Shown here one piece after another: positions 33,377-41,986 of a DNA stretch of 56,615 bases. Both the position numbers and the translations under genes were made by a program. This DNA comes from an uncultured Desulfobacteraceae bacterium. Its GTDB lineage: Bacteria; Desulfobacterota; Desulfobacteria; Desulfobacterales; Desulfobacteraceae. Location of the stretch: the NCBI GenBank assembly GCA_913041495.1, contig CAJWHT010000011.1, forward strand, positions 1-56,615. The letters are read 5' to 3'. The number at the start of each line of letters is the position of its first letter. Within the stretch, counting starts at the first letter, position 1. The notes under the pieces were generated by a model that was not told where the DNA came from, did no database searches, and saw nothing but the letters and a program-made list of their open reading frames with translations.

Positions 33377-34220
33377 AGCCTGCCTTTTTTTCCGAAACAC
33401 AGAAGGTGACGTCTTCCGGGCGATACAGGCTGCTTGGGGGCAGCAGGGTTTCGCGGAAGGTCACCGGGCCAAATCCTTGAGCTTCGGTCATCTGCCGGAT
33501 ATCCTCCTGTGAAAATCCATGGGTATAAAACCGGTATACTTCCGTACCCCTGGTATCGTCCGCGATAATATGCTGGCTCAGGACCACCCTTTCCACTTCA
33601 TACAGAAAGGTTTCCGAAAGGGATAGATAGGGCCAGGGCCGCCAGAAGCCCGAAGGGCTGGCCTCCCAGGTCCGGGTGAGGGGAACCGTATCCAGCCAGG
33701 CGGTGTTTAGAACGTCAAAGATGAATACCCCGCCGGGTTTCAGTGCCCGGTGGATGTTTTCCAGAATCTTCTTCTGTTGATCGGGAGTGAGAACCCCGAA
33801 ATCCGTGAAGATCATTAGAATAAGATCGTATTCCCTCTCTTGGTCCAGGGTCAGGTAATCCTGGTGGAAATAGTTGATATCCAGGCCTGCCTTGTCCGCC
33901 GTATTCCGGGCATAGGCAATGGACCGAGCAGCGAAATCCATGCCGGCCACCCGGTGTCCCTTTTTTGCCAGGCGTTCCGTATACAATCCCGGGCCGCATC
34001 CCAGGTCCAGGATCGACAGCTTACGGTCAGGTACCTGCCTCAGAATCCAGTCTATGGTTTTTTCAACGGCCGGCAGGCTCCGGCTGGCCAGGTCCGTATC
34101 CTGGTTCAGGTGGGTGGCCAGCAGTTGTTCAGATATGTGGTCTTCTGTCCACATGACTGCGGTACCCGGGGTATAGATCGGTGGTTTTTCACTGGCTGTG
34201 ATTATTTTATTTATATTCAT
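33375..34220 (-). CDS. Class I SAM-dependent methyltransferase
   Basis: A 281-residue methyltransferase with the SAM-binding motif LDLGCGPGLYTERLA, the acidic residue after the second strand (VAGMDFAARSIAYA), a DYLTL segment, and LKPGGVFIFDVLNTAW after the fourth strand. It starts best at ATG 34220 (MNINKI); the frame is open to 34277 but that segment lies in the divergent promoter region. It belongs with small-molecule methyltransferases of the Methyltransf_25 kind. The aromatic-rich segment SGFWRPWPYLSLSETFLYE may shape the substrate pocket. The substrate is unknown, and the divergent neighbour is an MFS exporter. Confidence 0.85.
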   Translation of the reverse strand: MNINKIITASEKPPIYTPGTAVMWTEDHISEQLLATHLNQDTDLASRSLPAVEKTIDWILRQVPDRKLSILDLGCGPGLYTERLAKKGHRVAGMDFAARSIAYARNTADKAGLDINYFHQDYLTLDQEREYDLILMIFTDFGVLTPDQQKKILENIHRALKPGGVFIFDVLNTAWLDTVPLTRTWEASPSGFWRPWPYLSLSETFLYEVERVVLSQHIIADDTRGTEVYRFYTHGFSQEDIRQMTEAQGFGPVTFRETLLPPSSLYRPEDVTFCVSEKKAG

Positions 34221-34503
34221 CGTGCTTATCCTTTGATCGCTTATAGTACTGTGCCTGCTGCAAAACCGTGCATTCACGGCATTGCTCCGGCAGCGTGTGG
34301 GCGCATATATTGTGTGAATTATAATAGGGGATCAGCAGCGTTTGCTGCTGGCCGAAGATCATCGTATGGCAGGATTAGTCACGTTTCATGGCCGCCTGTA
34401 TAGTATAAAACCCCATATCAGGTCAATGTTTAAACCCAAATTTTTTATTTATAGTTTTTTAAATCCGGCTTGCAAAACCCGAACGATTTATTTAATCAGA
34501 TCC
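34221..34503. promoter_or_regulatory. Divergent promoter region with a CAGCAGC hairpin
   Basis: A 283-bp region between the methyltransferase and the MFS gene. It contains CAGCAGC-GTTT-GCTGCTG (34333-34350), a perfect 7-bp inverted repeat that could be a regulator site, and AT-rich stretches near 34200 and 34435-34460. The frame of the MFS gene is open back to 34342, but composition there is not protein-like. Confidence 0.4.
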
Positions 34504-35670
34504 ATGGACAAAAATATACTCAGACTGGAATTGGCGGTGTGCGCCTTGGTGACAGCCGCTTTTACCAATATATACATCACCCAGCCGATCCTGCCGGTTC
34601 TTGAGACTGAGTTCCAGGTCACCACGGTGCATGTCTCCTTCACGGTTTCCTTTGTGATCCTGGGAATCGTGATCTCCAATCTTTTTTTCGGCTATCTGTC
34701 CGACCGGATTGCCATCCATCCCATTCTGCTGGCCGGGGGATGCATGGTGGCGGCCGGCGGTGTGGTCTGCTCTCTGACCCATGATGTCAACGTGCTGATC
34801 GGCGCCCGGTTTGTCCAGGGGCTGTTTATCCCGGCGCTCACCACCAGCCTGGCGGCATGGCTGGCAAAGAACCTGCCCCAGGAGAAGCTGTCCGTGGTCA
34901 TGGGGACTTATGTGGCGGCCACGGTATTGGGGGGGCTCGGGGGGCGGCTGCTGGGCGGGTGGATCCATCCCCCGCTCCACTGGCGGTATGCCTTCTGGTC
35001 CGCGGCCGTCCTGATCGTTGTTACCACCCTGGTGGCCGTGGCGGTGCTGCCCCAAAGCAACAATGAATCGAAGCAGGAAAGTGATCGGGCCGGTGCCGCA
35101 TCCAGTGACATGGGGTTCGTCCGCCTGCTGACACGGCCGGATCTCTTCCCCATTTACCTTTGCGGCGCCGCCGGCCTGCTCATGTTTTCCCCCATTTTCA
35201 ACTACCTGCCCTACCGCCTGTCAGGTGCGCCTTTCGGCTTTTCAACGCAGATGATTACCCTGGTGTATCTGGTATACATCCTGGGGATTTTTTTAGGACC
35301 GGTGTCGGGCAAGATTTCCCAGCGGTTCGGCGGCGGCAATACCATGATCCTGGGGTGTGCCGTTCTGGCCATATCACTTGGGCTGCTTTTAGTGCCTGCG
35401 GTCTGGGCGGTGATTGCAGGACTGCTCAGCCTTTGCGCGGGGTTTTTTACCATTCATGCCACGGCCGTGGGGCTGCTCAACCGGAAACTTTCCCACAGCC
35501 AGGGCCGGGCCAATGCCCTGTACGTTTTATTTTATTATGCCGGCGGCTGGATTGGCATCACCCTGGCCGGCTTCTGCCTTGAAGCGTGGGGATGGCCCGG
35601 GGTGGTGATTGGGGTTGCCGCATTCCTTTTCGTACCGTTGATCACAGGGCTCCGGGAGCGCCGGCGATAA
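34504..35670 (+). CDS. MFS transporter (drug/sugar efflux type)
   Basis: A 388-residue major facilitator permease with twelve predicted membrane helices. The loop 2-3 signature is present as GYLSDRIAIHPILLAGG, and GARFVQGLFIPALTTSLAAWL resembles the helix 4 motif of the YnfM-like subfamily. The large central loop (residues ~185-205, NNESKQESDRAGAASSD) separates the two six-helix halves. ATG 34504 gives a typical short N-terminus; upstream in-frame starts fall in the intergenic region. Its 3' end overlaps the convergent ATPase gene by 29 bp. It is probably an exporter of a small molecule; the substrate cannot be told. Confidence 0.9.
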   Translation: MDKNILRLELAVCALVTAAFTNIYITQPILPVLETEFQVTTVHVSFTVSFVILGIVISNLFFGYLSDRIAIHPILLAGGCMVAAGGVVCSLTHDVNVLIGARFVQGLFIPALTTSLAAWLAKNLPQEKLSVVMGTYVAATVLGGLGGRLLGGWIHPPLHWRYAFWSAAVLIVVTTLVAVAVLPQSNNESKQESDRAGAASSDMGFVRLLTRPDLFPIYLCGAAGLLMFSPIFNYLPYRLSGAPFGFSTQMITLVYLVYILGIFLGPVSGKISQRFGGGNTMILGCAVLAISLGLLLVPAVWAVIAGLLSLCAGFFTIHATAVGLLNRKLSHSQGRANALYVLFYYAGGWIGITLAGFCLEAWGWPGVVIGVAAFLFVPLITGLRERRR

Positions 35671-37051
35671 ATTGCGTCATATCCAGGCGGCGGGCAAAGA
35701 AGGGCTTGAACTCATCCTCCCTGTGGCTCACGTAAAGAATGGTGCTCAAATCCGCTCCGGCCACCTGGCCTAAAAATTCAAGAACCGCTTCCCGGTTGGC
35801 CCGGTCCAGGCCCTGGGTGGGCTCATCCAGGATCAGAAGTTCCGGCAGTTTGATAAGTGCCCGGGCAATCAGTGCCAGGCGCTGGTCTGCGTAGGAAAGC
35901 CGGCGAAAGGGGGTACCGGCTTCCCCGGCAAGATCAATGCGTTCCAGCCAGGCCAGGGCTTTGGCCCGGTCCGCCGCCGTGGGCGAGGTATACAGGCCGA
36001 TGGAATCGTAAATGCCGGACAGGACGCAGTCCAGGGTGCTGCCCGGCACAATGTAGTTCCGGTGGAGGTCCGGGCTCACGATTCCCATGCGCTGTTTGAG
36101 ATCCCAGATGGATTCCCCGGTGCCCCGGCGATGGCCGAAGATCCACAGGCGGTTCTTGTAGCAGGCCGGATGATCACCGGTGATCAGATGGAGCAGGGTT
36201 GATTTCCCGCAGCCGTTGGGGCCGGTGACCAGGGTGTGGTCCCCAGTCCGGACGGTGAGATCCAGTCCTTTAAATATGTCCCGTCCTTGGTAGCCGGCAG
36301 TGCCGTCTTCCAGGCGGACCAGTTCCCGGCTGGCCGGTGTGGTTCCCGGTGACGGCCTTTCTTCAAGCTCGGCCACCGAGGCCCTGAAATCGGCCTGTTC
36401 TTGAGCCATCCTTCGGGACAGGCTGTCCATCACCTCTTGCTTCGGGCCGGACAAGGTGAATTTCCCGCGGTCCAATACCCCGATATGGGTGGCCCAGTCC
36501 GGGATGTCGTCCGTATTGTGTACTGTGACCAGCAGTTGAATGCCCTGGGTCAGGCAGAGCGCAAGCGCCCGGTTCAGCTCCCTGCAGCCGTCAACGTCCA
36601 GCCCCTCGTATGGCGCCTGTATGATAATGCATTGCCGGCCCCGGGTAATTTGTGACAGGAGCAGCAGTTTTCTGGACTGTCCCGTTGACAACTGGCGGTA
36701 TCCCTGGTGGAGGACCCGGTCCATGTTCAAGGCCCGGATCAGGTCCATATGGGCCGATGGATTATTCAAGAAGGCCCTGGCCGGGGTGCCCGGATCGATC
36801 CGGTCCAGAAAATCGGTCTCGTCCTTCTTCAGTTCGTTTTCGAAAAGGGCCTGCTGGCGTTCAAACGAAATTATACCGCAGTTGGGCGGGCGGGTGACGC
36901 AGTCCGCCGTATCTTCCCGGCTGCCTGAAATCAAATCAAAAAAGAGATCAATGCCGGAGCGGTTCCGGCCCAGGATGCACCAGGCCTGGCCGGGAGCGGC
37001 ATGGAACCGGTCTATGGTGAGTTCGGTGGTGGTGTAGTTTTCTATTTTCAT
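35642..37051 (-). CDS. Tandem ABC ATPase, ModF-like, with degenerate first half
   Basis: A ~469-residue protein with two ABC nucleotide-binding domains and no membrane part, in the layout of ModF (molybdenum transport associated ATPase). The C-terminal domain has an intact Walker A (GPNGCGKSTLLH) and Walker B (LLILDEPTQGLD), with a weak signature LSYADQ. The N-terminal domain keeps the signature LSTGQSRKLL, but its Walker A reads GRNRSGIDLF with no lysine, and its Walker B is IIIQAPYEGLD with no acidic pair. Start ATG 37051 is taken (37060 possible). No permease or molybdate-binding gene is adjacent. ATP hydrolysis should occur only in the second half. Confidence 0.85.
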   Translation of the reverse strand: MKIENYTTTELTIDRFHAAPGQAWCILGRNRSGIDLFFDLISGSREDTADCVTRPPNCGIISFERQQALFENELKKDETDFLDRIDPGTPARAFLNNPSAHMDLIRALNMDRVLHQGYRQLSTGQSRKLLLLSQITRGRQCIIIQAPYEGLDVDGCRELNRALALCLTQGIQLLVTVHNTDDIPDWATHIGVLDRGKFTLSGPKQEVMDSLSRRMAQEQADFRASVAELEERPSPGTTPASRELVRLEDGTAGYQGRDIFKGLDLTVRTGDHTLVTGPNGCGKSTLLHLITGDHPACYKNRLWIFGHRRGTGESIWDLKQRMGIVSPDLHRNYIVPGSTLDCVLSGIYDSIGLYTSPTAADRAKALAWLERIDLAGEAGTPFRRLSYADQRLALIARALIKLPELLILDEPTQGLDRANREAVLEFLGQVAGADLSTILYVSHREDEFKPFFARRLDMTQFIAGAPGAL

Positions 37052-37201
37052 GGCGGCCATTGAACCAGGTTGTCTTGCCCCTGGCAAGGGAAATTACGGC
37101 ATTTTATTAACTTCCTTACGGCTCCTTGACCCCGGCCGGGTGACATGAGATGATACCGGCGGTTTTACCGAAGTAATCAGCCGGCGAGGAGTTCGAGGGC
37201 A

Positions 37202-37819
37202 ATGGGAGACAACAGGGCAGGCAATCTGTTAAAGACAATTTATGTGGATGTGGATGATGTGGTGTCAAAAACCACGGAAACCTATACCCGTATTGTGGAA
37301 GCGGAGTTCGGCAGGAAGGTGGCGTTTGACGCCCTGACCACCTTTGATCTTAAGAAATCATTTCAGCTCACCGACAATGAATACCATTACTTTTTCGACC
37401 TGGTCCACATGCCGGAACTGCTGCTGGGTTATGATCCGGTGGCGGGTGCTGTGGATACACTTTCCCACTGGGCGGGGCAGGGCCACAGGATTGAAATTGT
37501 CACAGGCCGGCCGACCTCTGCAAGGGATGTTACCCTGGAATGGCTGGAACGCCACGGGGTGCCCCATGATGACTTTTTGATGGTGGACAAGTACAACCGG
37601 CCGGGCAATGATCCGGCCATTGCCGTATCAAAAGAAGAGCTGGCTGCCCGGGCGTATGATCTTGCCGTGGAAGACTCCGGGGACATGGCCATATTCCTGG
37701 CAGAAAATATGGGGGTGGCCACCGCCCTGATCGACCGTCCCTGGAATTGGGCATGCCCGTCCCATGACCGGGTGGTCCGCTGCAGGTCCTGGGATGACAT
37801 CCGCCCGCTGGCCGCATGA
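37202..37819 (+). CDS. HAD-superfamily 5'-nucleotidase-like phosphatase
   Basis: A 205-residue HAD-fold phosphatase. Motif I is YVDVDDVV with nucleophile Asp16 and acid/base Asp18. Motif II is VTGRPTS, where Thr binds phosphate, and the C-terminal acidic motif is VEDSGDMA. The helical cap is short, as in the 5'(3')-deoxyribonucleotidase (NT5C) group. It begins a tight rightward three-gene unit with a 4-bp overlap to the methyltransferase that follows. Likely substrates are nucleotides or other small phosphates. Confidence 0.83.
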   Translation: MGDNRAGNLLKTIYVDVDDVVSKTTETYTRIVEAEFGRKVAFDALTTFDLKKSFQLTDNEYHYFFDLVHMPELLLGYDPVAGAVDTLSHWAGQGHRIEIVTGRPTSARDVTLEWLERHGVPHDDFLMVDKYNRPGNDPAIAVSKEELAARAYDLAVEDSGDMAIFLAENMGVATALIDRPWNWACPSHDRVVRCRSWDDIRPLAA

Positions 37820-38526
37820 GGCCGTCTATGACTTTTTCAGATATCGTATTCCCAGACAAGATAAGGCCGGACGATCCCTGCCGCTGTCCCCTCTGCCGCA
37901 GTGATGAGGTGGATGCCTACCACCGGGACGATTCAAGGGCCTATATGGCCTGCCGCACCTGCGGCCTGGTATTTGTGCCGGAGGCCTTCCGGCTGACGCC
38001 GGAGGAGGAAAAGGCGGTTTACGATCTGCATCAAAATGATCCCGGTGATCCGGGGTATCAAAACTTTTTAAGCCGGTTGTCCGTGCCGTTGCTCAAAAAA
38101 CTATCACCGGGCAGCCAGGGCCTGGATTTTGGCTGCGGCCCGGGACCTGCCCTGGCCGACATGATGGAAGCTGCCGGCCATTCCATGAACCTGTTCGATC
38201 CCTTTTATGCCAATACCCCGGAAGTGCTGCAGCACCGCTATGACTTTATCTGCGCCACCGAAGTGGTGGAACACTTAAGGGCGCCTAAGCGTGAGTTTGA
38301 ATCCCTTTTCAAGATGCTCAAGCCCGGTGGCTGGTTAGGAATCATGACCAAGCAGGTGATCAACCGGGAGGCTTTTGGCCGCTGGCATTATATCCGGGAT
38401 CTCACCCATATCTGTTTTTACAGCCGTTTCACATTTTCCTGCCTGGCCCGGCGGTTCAATGCCGGCCTGTACTTTATCGGGGATGATGTGATATTGCTTC
38501 AGAAACAAAAAAAGGAGTGTCAATGA
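37816..38526 (+). CDS. Zinc-ribbon SAM-dependent methyltransferase
   Basis: A 236-residue protein. The N-terminus carries a four-cysteine zinc ribbon (CPLC near residue 24 and CRTC near 47). The rest is a class I methyltransferase with LDFGCGPGPALADMM as SAM motif and ICATEVVEHLRAP plus MLKPGGWLGIMTK. This resembles the Methyltransf_23 group. Overlaps with both neighbours are 4 bp (ATGA), so the three proteins are made together. ATG 37828 is an alternative start. The substrate is unknown; zinc-ribbon methyltransferases often act on sugars or nucleotide-linked compounds. Confidence 0.83.
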   Translation: MRPSMTFSDIVFPDKIRPDDPCRCPLCRSDEVDAYHRDDSRAYMACRTCGLVFVPEAFRLTPEEEKAVYDLHQNDPGDPGYQNFLSRLSVPLLKKLSPGSQGLDFGCGPGPALADMMEAAGHSMNLFDPFYANTPEVLQHRYDFICATEVVEHLRAPKREFESLFKMLKPGGWLGIMTKQVINREAFGRWHYIRDLTHICFYSRFTFSCLARRFNAGLYFIGDDVILLQKQKKECQ

Positions 38527-39245
38527 GTGCAGGATACGAAGAACTGGATTACCGAAAGACCCCCCTGGGAGAGTTGGTACTTGTGCGCAGGCAGTCCGTG
38601 CAGATGAAGGGCCTGGATGTGTATGAGGTAAAGCTGGGGGATCATTATCTGATGTCCAGTCTCTTTCATGAATCCGAAGTCCAGCTGGCCCGGCTGGGGC
38701 TTGGCATGCTGGCTGAAGATCATCTTGATGTGCTCGTGGGGGGGCTGGGTCTGGGGTACACCGCCGTGACCGCATTGGAGGACAACCGGGTTTCCGCACT
38801 GACAGTGGTGGAGTATATGGAAGGGGTGATCGAGTGGCACCGAACCGGCCTTGTCCCCTTGGGCCGCACCCTGACCCGAGATCCGCGCTGCCGCATCATC
38901 CGGGGGGATTTTTTCGTCCTGTCCCGGGATGCCTCACAGGGATTTGATCCCGGACGGCCTGGCCACAGGTATGATGCCATTCTTCTGGATATAGACCACA
39001 CCCCCACCCATGTGCTGCATCAGACAAACAAGCGGTTTTACACGAAACAGGGGCTGTCCGAATTGTCGGGGCATCTGAAACCTTGCGGGGTGTTTGCCCT
39101 GTGGTCGGACAGTGAGCCCGAATCCCAGTTCACCGCCCATCTGGGCCGGGTGTTTCCATCGGTTGAGGCCCATATGGTACGGTTTGACAATCCCTTTACC
39201 GGCAAGTCCTGCGCAAATACCGTTTACGTGGCAAGGGCCGCCTGA
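38523..39245 (+). CDS. Spermidine synthase-like (polyamine/SAM-binding) protein
   Basis: A 240-residue protein with the Rossmann fold of spermidine synthase and SAM methyltransferases. Strand 1 and the glycine motif read VLVGGLGLGYTAVTALED, strand 2 ends in VVEYMEGVIEWH (acidic residue for the ribose), then IIRGDFF and DAILLDIDHTP. The N-terminal beta hairpin of true spermidine synthases is partly kept (YEVKLGDHYLMSSLFHESE), but the decarboxylated-SAM Asp-Tyr pairing cannot be confirmed. AAAGGAG precedes ATG 38523 by 5 bp, inside the upstream gene. It closes the HAD/methyltransferase trio. A transferase acting on a SAM-derived group is the safe statement. Confidence 0.75.
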   Translation: MSAGYEELDYRKTPLGELVLVRRQSVQMKGLDVYEVKLGDHYLMSSLFHESEVQLARLGLGMLAEDHLDVLVGGLGLGYTAVTALEDNRVSALTVVEYMEGVIEWHRTGLVPLGRTLTRDPRCRIIRGDFFVLSRDASQGFDPGRPGHRYDAILLDIDHTPTHVLHQTNKRFYTKQGLSELSGHLKPCGVFALWSDSEPESQFTAHLGRVFPSVEAHMVRFDNPFTGKSCANTVYVARAA

Positions 39246-39256
39246 ATTATAAGGGC

Positions 39257-39886
39257 TCAGGTGGCCAGGCGGATGACAGACCAGGCCCCGAACCCCAGAA
39301 GCACGACGCCGGCCACCCGGCTGATCCGTCCCAATAGATCTTTTCCCATGCGCTCTTTGAGTTTCCCCGCCCCGAAGGAGAGGATGATCCACCACAGGGC
39401 GGAGCCGGAAAATACCCCTGACACCAGAAGGCTGGCGGTAAGATAGTTGTCACCTGCCATGGTAAGGCCCAGGCCTGCGAAGATGGCGGTAAAGGCCATG
39501 ATGGTCATGGGGTTGGTGAGGGTGAGAAAAAAGGCGGATAAAAAGGCTTTGGGGTGGGAGCTGAACCTGTTGGCATCCTGTGGGGTGCCCTGGGGGGCAT
39601 CCCCGGACCTGATGAGAAAGGCCAGGCCCAGCCAGCACAAAAAAAGGCTGCCCATCCACAGGATCTGGGTGTTCCAGGCCAGCAGGAAGCCGGATATAAA
39701 AGTCAGGCCGAAGCCGGCCACACATCCGTAGACCGCATCGGCGGCCGCTGCCCCGAGACCTGTGGCAAGGCCTGCCAGGGGACCGTGTTTCAGGCTTCTG
39801 CCGATGGTGAGAATACCGATGGGGCCCACCGGGGCGGCAATGGAAAATCCAATCAGTATACCCTTGAAAAAATAGTTTATCTCCAT
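39257..39886 (-). CDS. LysE-family amino acid exporter
   Basis: A 209-residue inner-membrane protein with six predicted helices and the LysE/RhtB signature at the N-terminus, GILIGFSIAAPVGPIGILTI, followed by GLATGLGAAAADAVYG and NPMTIMAFTAIF. It exports amino acids or related molecules. The start is ATG 39886 (MEINYF); the frame stays open to 40192 but that would cross the intergenic region and an oppositely oriented gene. The divergent neighbour is an Lrp/AsnC regulator, the usual partner for control of this exporter. Confidence 0.88.
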   Translation of the reverse strand: MEINYFFKGILIGFSIAAPVGPIGILTIGRSLKHGPLAGLATGLGAAAADAVYGCVAGFGLTFISGFLLAWNTQILWMGSLFLCWLGLAFLIRSGDAPQGTPQDANRFSSHPKAFLSAFFLTLTNPMTIMAFTAIFAGLGLTMAGDNYLTASLLVSGVFSGSALWWIILSFGAGKLKERMGKDLLGRISRVAGVVLLGFGAWSVIRLAT

Positions 39887-40028
39887 GTATATTCCCTTAC
39901 ACCTGTGAGGTAAGATGGATGGTCGTTTTGAATTCCGGGCACAGGGTACCGCAAACGGGCAGGCCCTGTACATGGGAAATGGACGGTTTTTAAGCTGCCA
40001 AACCTTAACGTAACAAAGTGATTCGCCA

Positions 40029-40478
40029 ATGGGCTTTAAATCTGAAAAACTGCTGGACGATATCGGCAGGCATATTCTGGAAACATTGAAAAACGATGCG
40101 CGAATTCCCCACAGCCGCCTGGGCCGGATCGTGGGCCTTTCCACCCCGGCGGTCACCGAACGGGTAAGAAAGCTGGAAGAGGCAGGCATCATCGAAGGGT
40201 ATCATGCCAGGATCAAGACGCCAAAGACAACGAGTGCTGTCACAGCCTTCATGGAACTGGACGTCCCCCGGGCCCTGTACGACCGGGTGCGCAAAATTAC
40301 CGAAAAAAATCCCAAGGTCCTGGAATGCCATCACATGAGCGGACAGGCGTCTTTTATCATTAAAGTCCGGGCCGATTCCGTGGCGGATCTGGACTCCCTG
40401 GTGAGCACGTTCAGCCCCCTGGGGCAGACGCGCACCAGCATCGTTCTCTCTTCGTTTAAAGATCATACAAAAGAATAG
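40029..40478 (+). CDS. Lrp/AsnC-family transcriptional regulator
   Basis: A 149-residue regulator. The N-terminal winged helix-turn-helix reads LLDDIGRHILETLKNDARIP and SRLGRIVGLSTPAVTERVRKLEEAGII. The C-terminal RAM ligand-binding domain has AVTAFMELDVP, LECHHMSGQASFIIKVRA and SLVSTFSPLGQTRTSIVLS. It should sense an amino acid and control the divergent LysE exporter 142 bp away. Lrp proteins act as dimers or octamers. The ligand is not evident. Confidence 0.92.
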   Translation: MGFKSEKLLDDIGRHILETLKNDARIPHSRLGRIVGLSTPAVTERVRKLEEAGIIEGYHARIKTPKTTSAVTAFMELDVPRALYDRVRKITEKNPKVLECHHMSGQASFIIKVRADSVADLDSLVSTFSPLGQTRTSIVLSSFKDHTKE

Positions 40479-40599
40479 CGAATACCTGCGAAAATGCTGT
40501 TGATTTTTTTCCGCCAGGATTTATATTTCCCGTGATACCGGCTGCAGGAAGTCTCTGCAGCGGTTTAACTTAAAAAGCGTATTTGTTTGGAGGCACACC

Positions 40600-41541
40600 A
40601 TGGCCAATCATTTTAAATCCGGTCTGCTGCTGGCAGCCATGACCAGTCTGTTTCTTTTCCTGGGATTCCTCCTGGGCGGGCAGTCCGGGATGTTCATCGC
40701 CTTGATTATTGCCGGGGTGATGAATGTGGGCTCGTATTGGTATTCCCATAAAATCGTACTGTCCATGTATAAGGCGCAGCCCCTGGAACGGCACCAGGCC
40801 AGGGAGCTGTTTGATATGGTGGAACGGCTTGCCGGTCAGGCCGGGCTGCCCCTGCCGGAGGTCTATTTGATCCCGGAAGATGCGCCCAATGCATTTGCCA
40901 CGGGCCGGAATCCCTCCCATGCGGTGGTGGCCGTCACCCGCGGGCTGATGCAGATGATGAACCGGGAGGAACTGGAAGGGGTCATTGCCCATGAACTGGG
41001 CCATATCAAAAACAGGGATATCCTGATCTCCACCATTGCGGCCACCCTGTCCGGCGCCATCATGTGGGTGGCATCCATGGCACGCTTTTCCGCCATCTTC
41101 GGCGGCAGTGACGATGAGGAAGGGGGCTTGGGGATCGTGGGGGTGATCGTGATGTCCATCCTGGCGCCCATGGCAGCCATGCTGGTGCAGATGGCGGTCT
41201 CCCGGTCCAGGGAGTACCTGGCAGATGCCACTGCAGCAGGGATCACCGGGAATCCCGGCGGTCTGGCCAGCGCTTTGTCCAAACTGGGGGCTTACAGCCG
41301 CCGGGGCCAGGTGGATGCCAATCCTTCCACAGCCCATATGTTTATCGTCACCCCCCTGACCGGACAGCGGATGATGAGCCTGTTTTCCACCCATCCGCCC
41401 ATTGAGGACCGGGTTGCAAGGCTGGCCGGCAGCAGGCCGAGTGCTCCTTCGGACGGCCCGGGCCGTACAAGCGGCGGCCGGGACGCAGGGCGGTCCACCA
41501 TGGAAGAGCAGGGCAGATCTTTTTGGGACAATATGTCCTGA
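40600..41541 (+). CDS. htpX: HtpX-family membrane zinc protease
   Basis: A 313-residue M48B peptidase that degrades damaged membrane proteins. Two N-terminal helices (GLLLAAMTSLFLFLGFLLGG and MFIALIIAGVMNVGSYWY) precede the catalytic HELGH (His131, Glu132, His135) with the third zinc ligand Glu205 in SREYLADA. Two more membrane segments follow (TIAATLSGAIMWVASMARF, GVIVMSILAPMAAMLVQM). FSTHPPIEDRVARL near the C-terminus is typical. The last ~30 residues are an unstructured Arg/Gly/Ser tail. GGAGG lies 9 bp upstream of the ATG. Confidence 0.95.
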   Translation: MANHFKSGLLLAAMTSLFLFLGFLLGGQSGMFIALIIAGVMNVGSYWYSHKIVLSMYKAQPLERHQARELFDMVERLAGQAGLPLPEVYLIPEDAPNAFATGRNPSHAVVAVTRGLMQMMNREELEGVIAHELGHIKNRDILISTIAATLSGAIMWVASMARFSAIFGGSDDEEGGLGIVGVIVMSILAPMAAMLVQMAVSRSREYLADATAAGITGNPGGLASALSKLGAYSRRGQVDANPSTAHMFIVTPLTGQRMMSLFSTHPPIEDRVARLAGSRPSAPSDGPGRTSGGRDAGRSTMEEQGRSFWDNMS

Positions 41542-41560
41542 TGGACAGGGGAGAAGCGCT

Positions 41561-41827
41561 ATGGCAGTAGGATGGGCCCGTGACGGGGCGGTGCAGGAAC
41601 AGATAGATGCCGGGATCGACGATGCGGTGAAGCTGGCCAGAAGCCGGCTGCCGGAAGGCGAAAGCCTCACCCATTGTGATATTTGCGAGGAGGAAATCCC
41701 GGAGAAACGCAGAAAGGCGGTACCCGGGGTGCGGTTGTGCATCCAGTGCCAGTCCGAGCTTGAAGCTCAGCAGCACGGTTCTTCGGGCATCAACCGCAGG
41801 GGAAGCAAAGACAGCCAGTTGAAATAG
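41561..41827 (+). CDS. DksA/TraR-family C4 zinc-finger protein (small)
   Basis: An 88-residue protein with a four-cysteine zinc finger (Cys39, Cys42, Cys60, Cys63) in HCDICEEEIPEKRRKAVPGV and CIQCQSE, like the YbiI/TraR branch of the DksA family. The long coiled coil with the acidic tip used by DksA to enter RNA polymerase is missing, so a DksA-like role on ppGpp response is doubtful. It starts 19 bp after htpX at ATG 41561; the long open frame from 41402 is a shadow of htpX. A T-tailed hairpin follows. Confidence 0.85.
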   Translation: MAVGWARDGAVQEQIDAGIDDAVKLARSRLPEGESLTHCDICEEEIPEKRRKAVPGVRLCIQCQSELEAQQHGSSGINRRGSKDSQLK

Positions 41828-41870
41828 CCGTTGGCGGCATCCGGATTCATCCGGCCTGAGCGGTTTTTTT
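41828..41870 (+). terminator. Probable terminator after the htpX / zinc-finger unit
   Basis: A GC-rich, self-complementary stretch (CCG at 41828 with CGG at 41861; CCGG at 41841 with CCGG at 41851) ends in seven T (41864-41870). The stem is imperfect, but position right after the stop and the T-run support termination. Confidence 0.55.
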
Positions 41871-41917
41871 AATGGGGAAGCCGCGGCTACGGTTTGGTTA
41901 GGCCTGCGATCTGGCAA

Positions 41918-41946
41918 TTGACATGCCCTGCCCGTTAAGATACAAC
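41918..41946 (+). promoter_or_regulatory. Sigma-70 promoter of the PilZ-LuxR regulator gene
   Basis: TTGACA (41918-41923), a perfect -35 box, lies exactly 17 bp from TACAAC (41941-41946), a fair -10 box. Transcription would start near 41953, about 34 bp ahead of the preferred ATG at 41987. The overlapping TGGCA-N8-TGC (41912-41926) has sigma-54 spacing but several mismatches and is less likely. Confidence 0.7.
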
Positions 41947-41986
41947 TTAGAACATACCATTTTGAGTTCAGCGAGGGTGCATGTCT

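Noticed and set aside
41912-41927. Sigma-54-like TGGCAATTGACATGCC upstream of the PilZ-LuxR gene
   Set aside because: Spacing is right but there are four mismatches, and it overlaps a better sigma-70 promoter (TTGACA-17-TACAAC).
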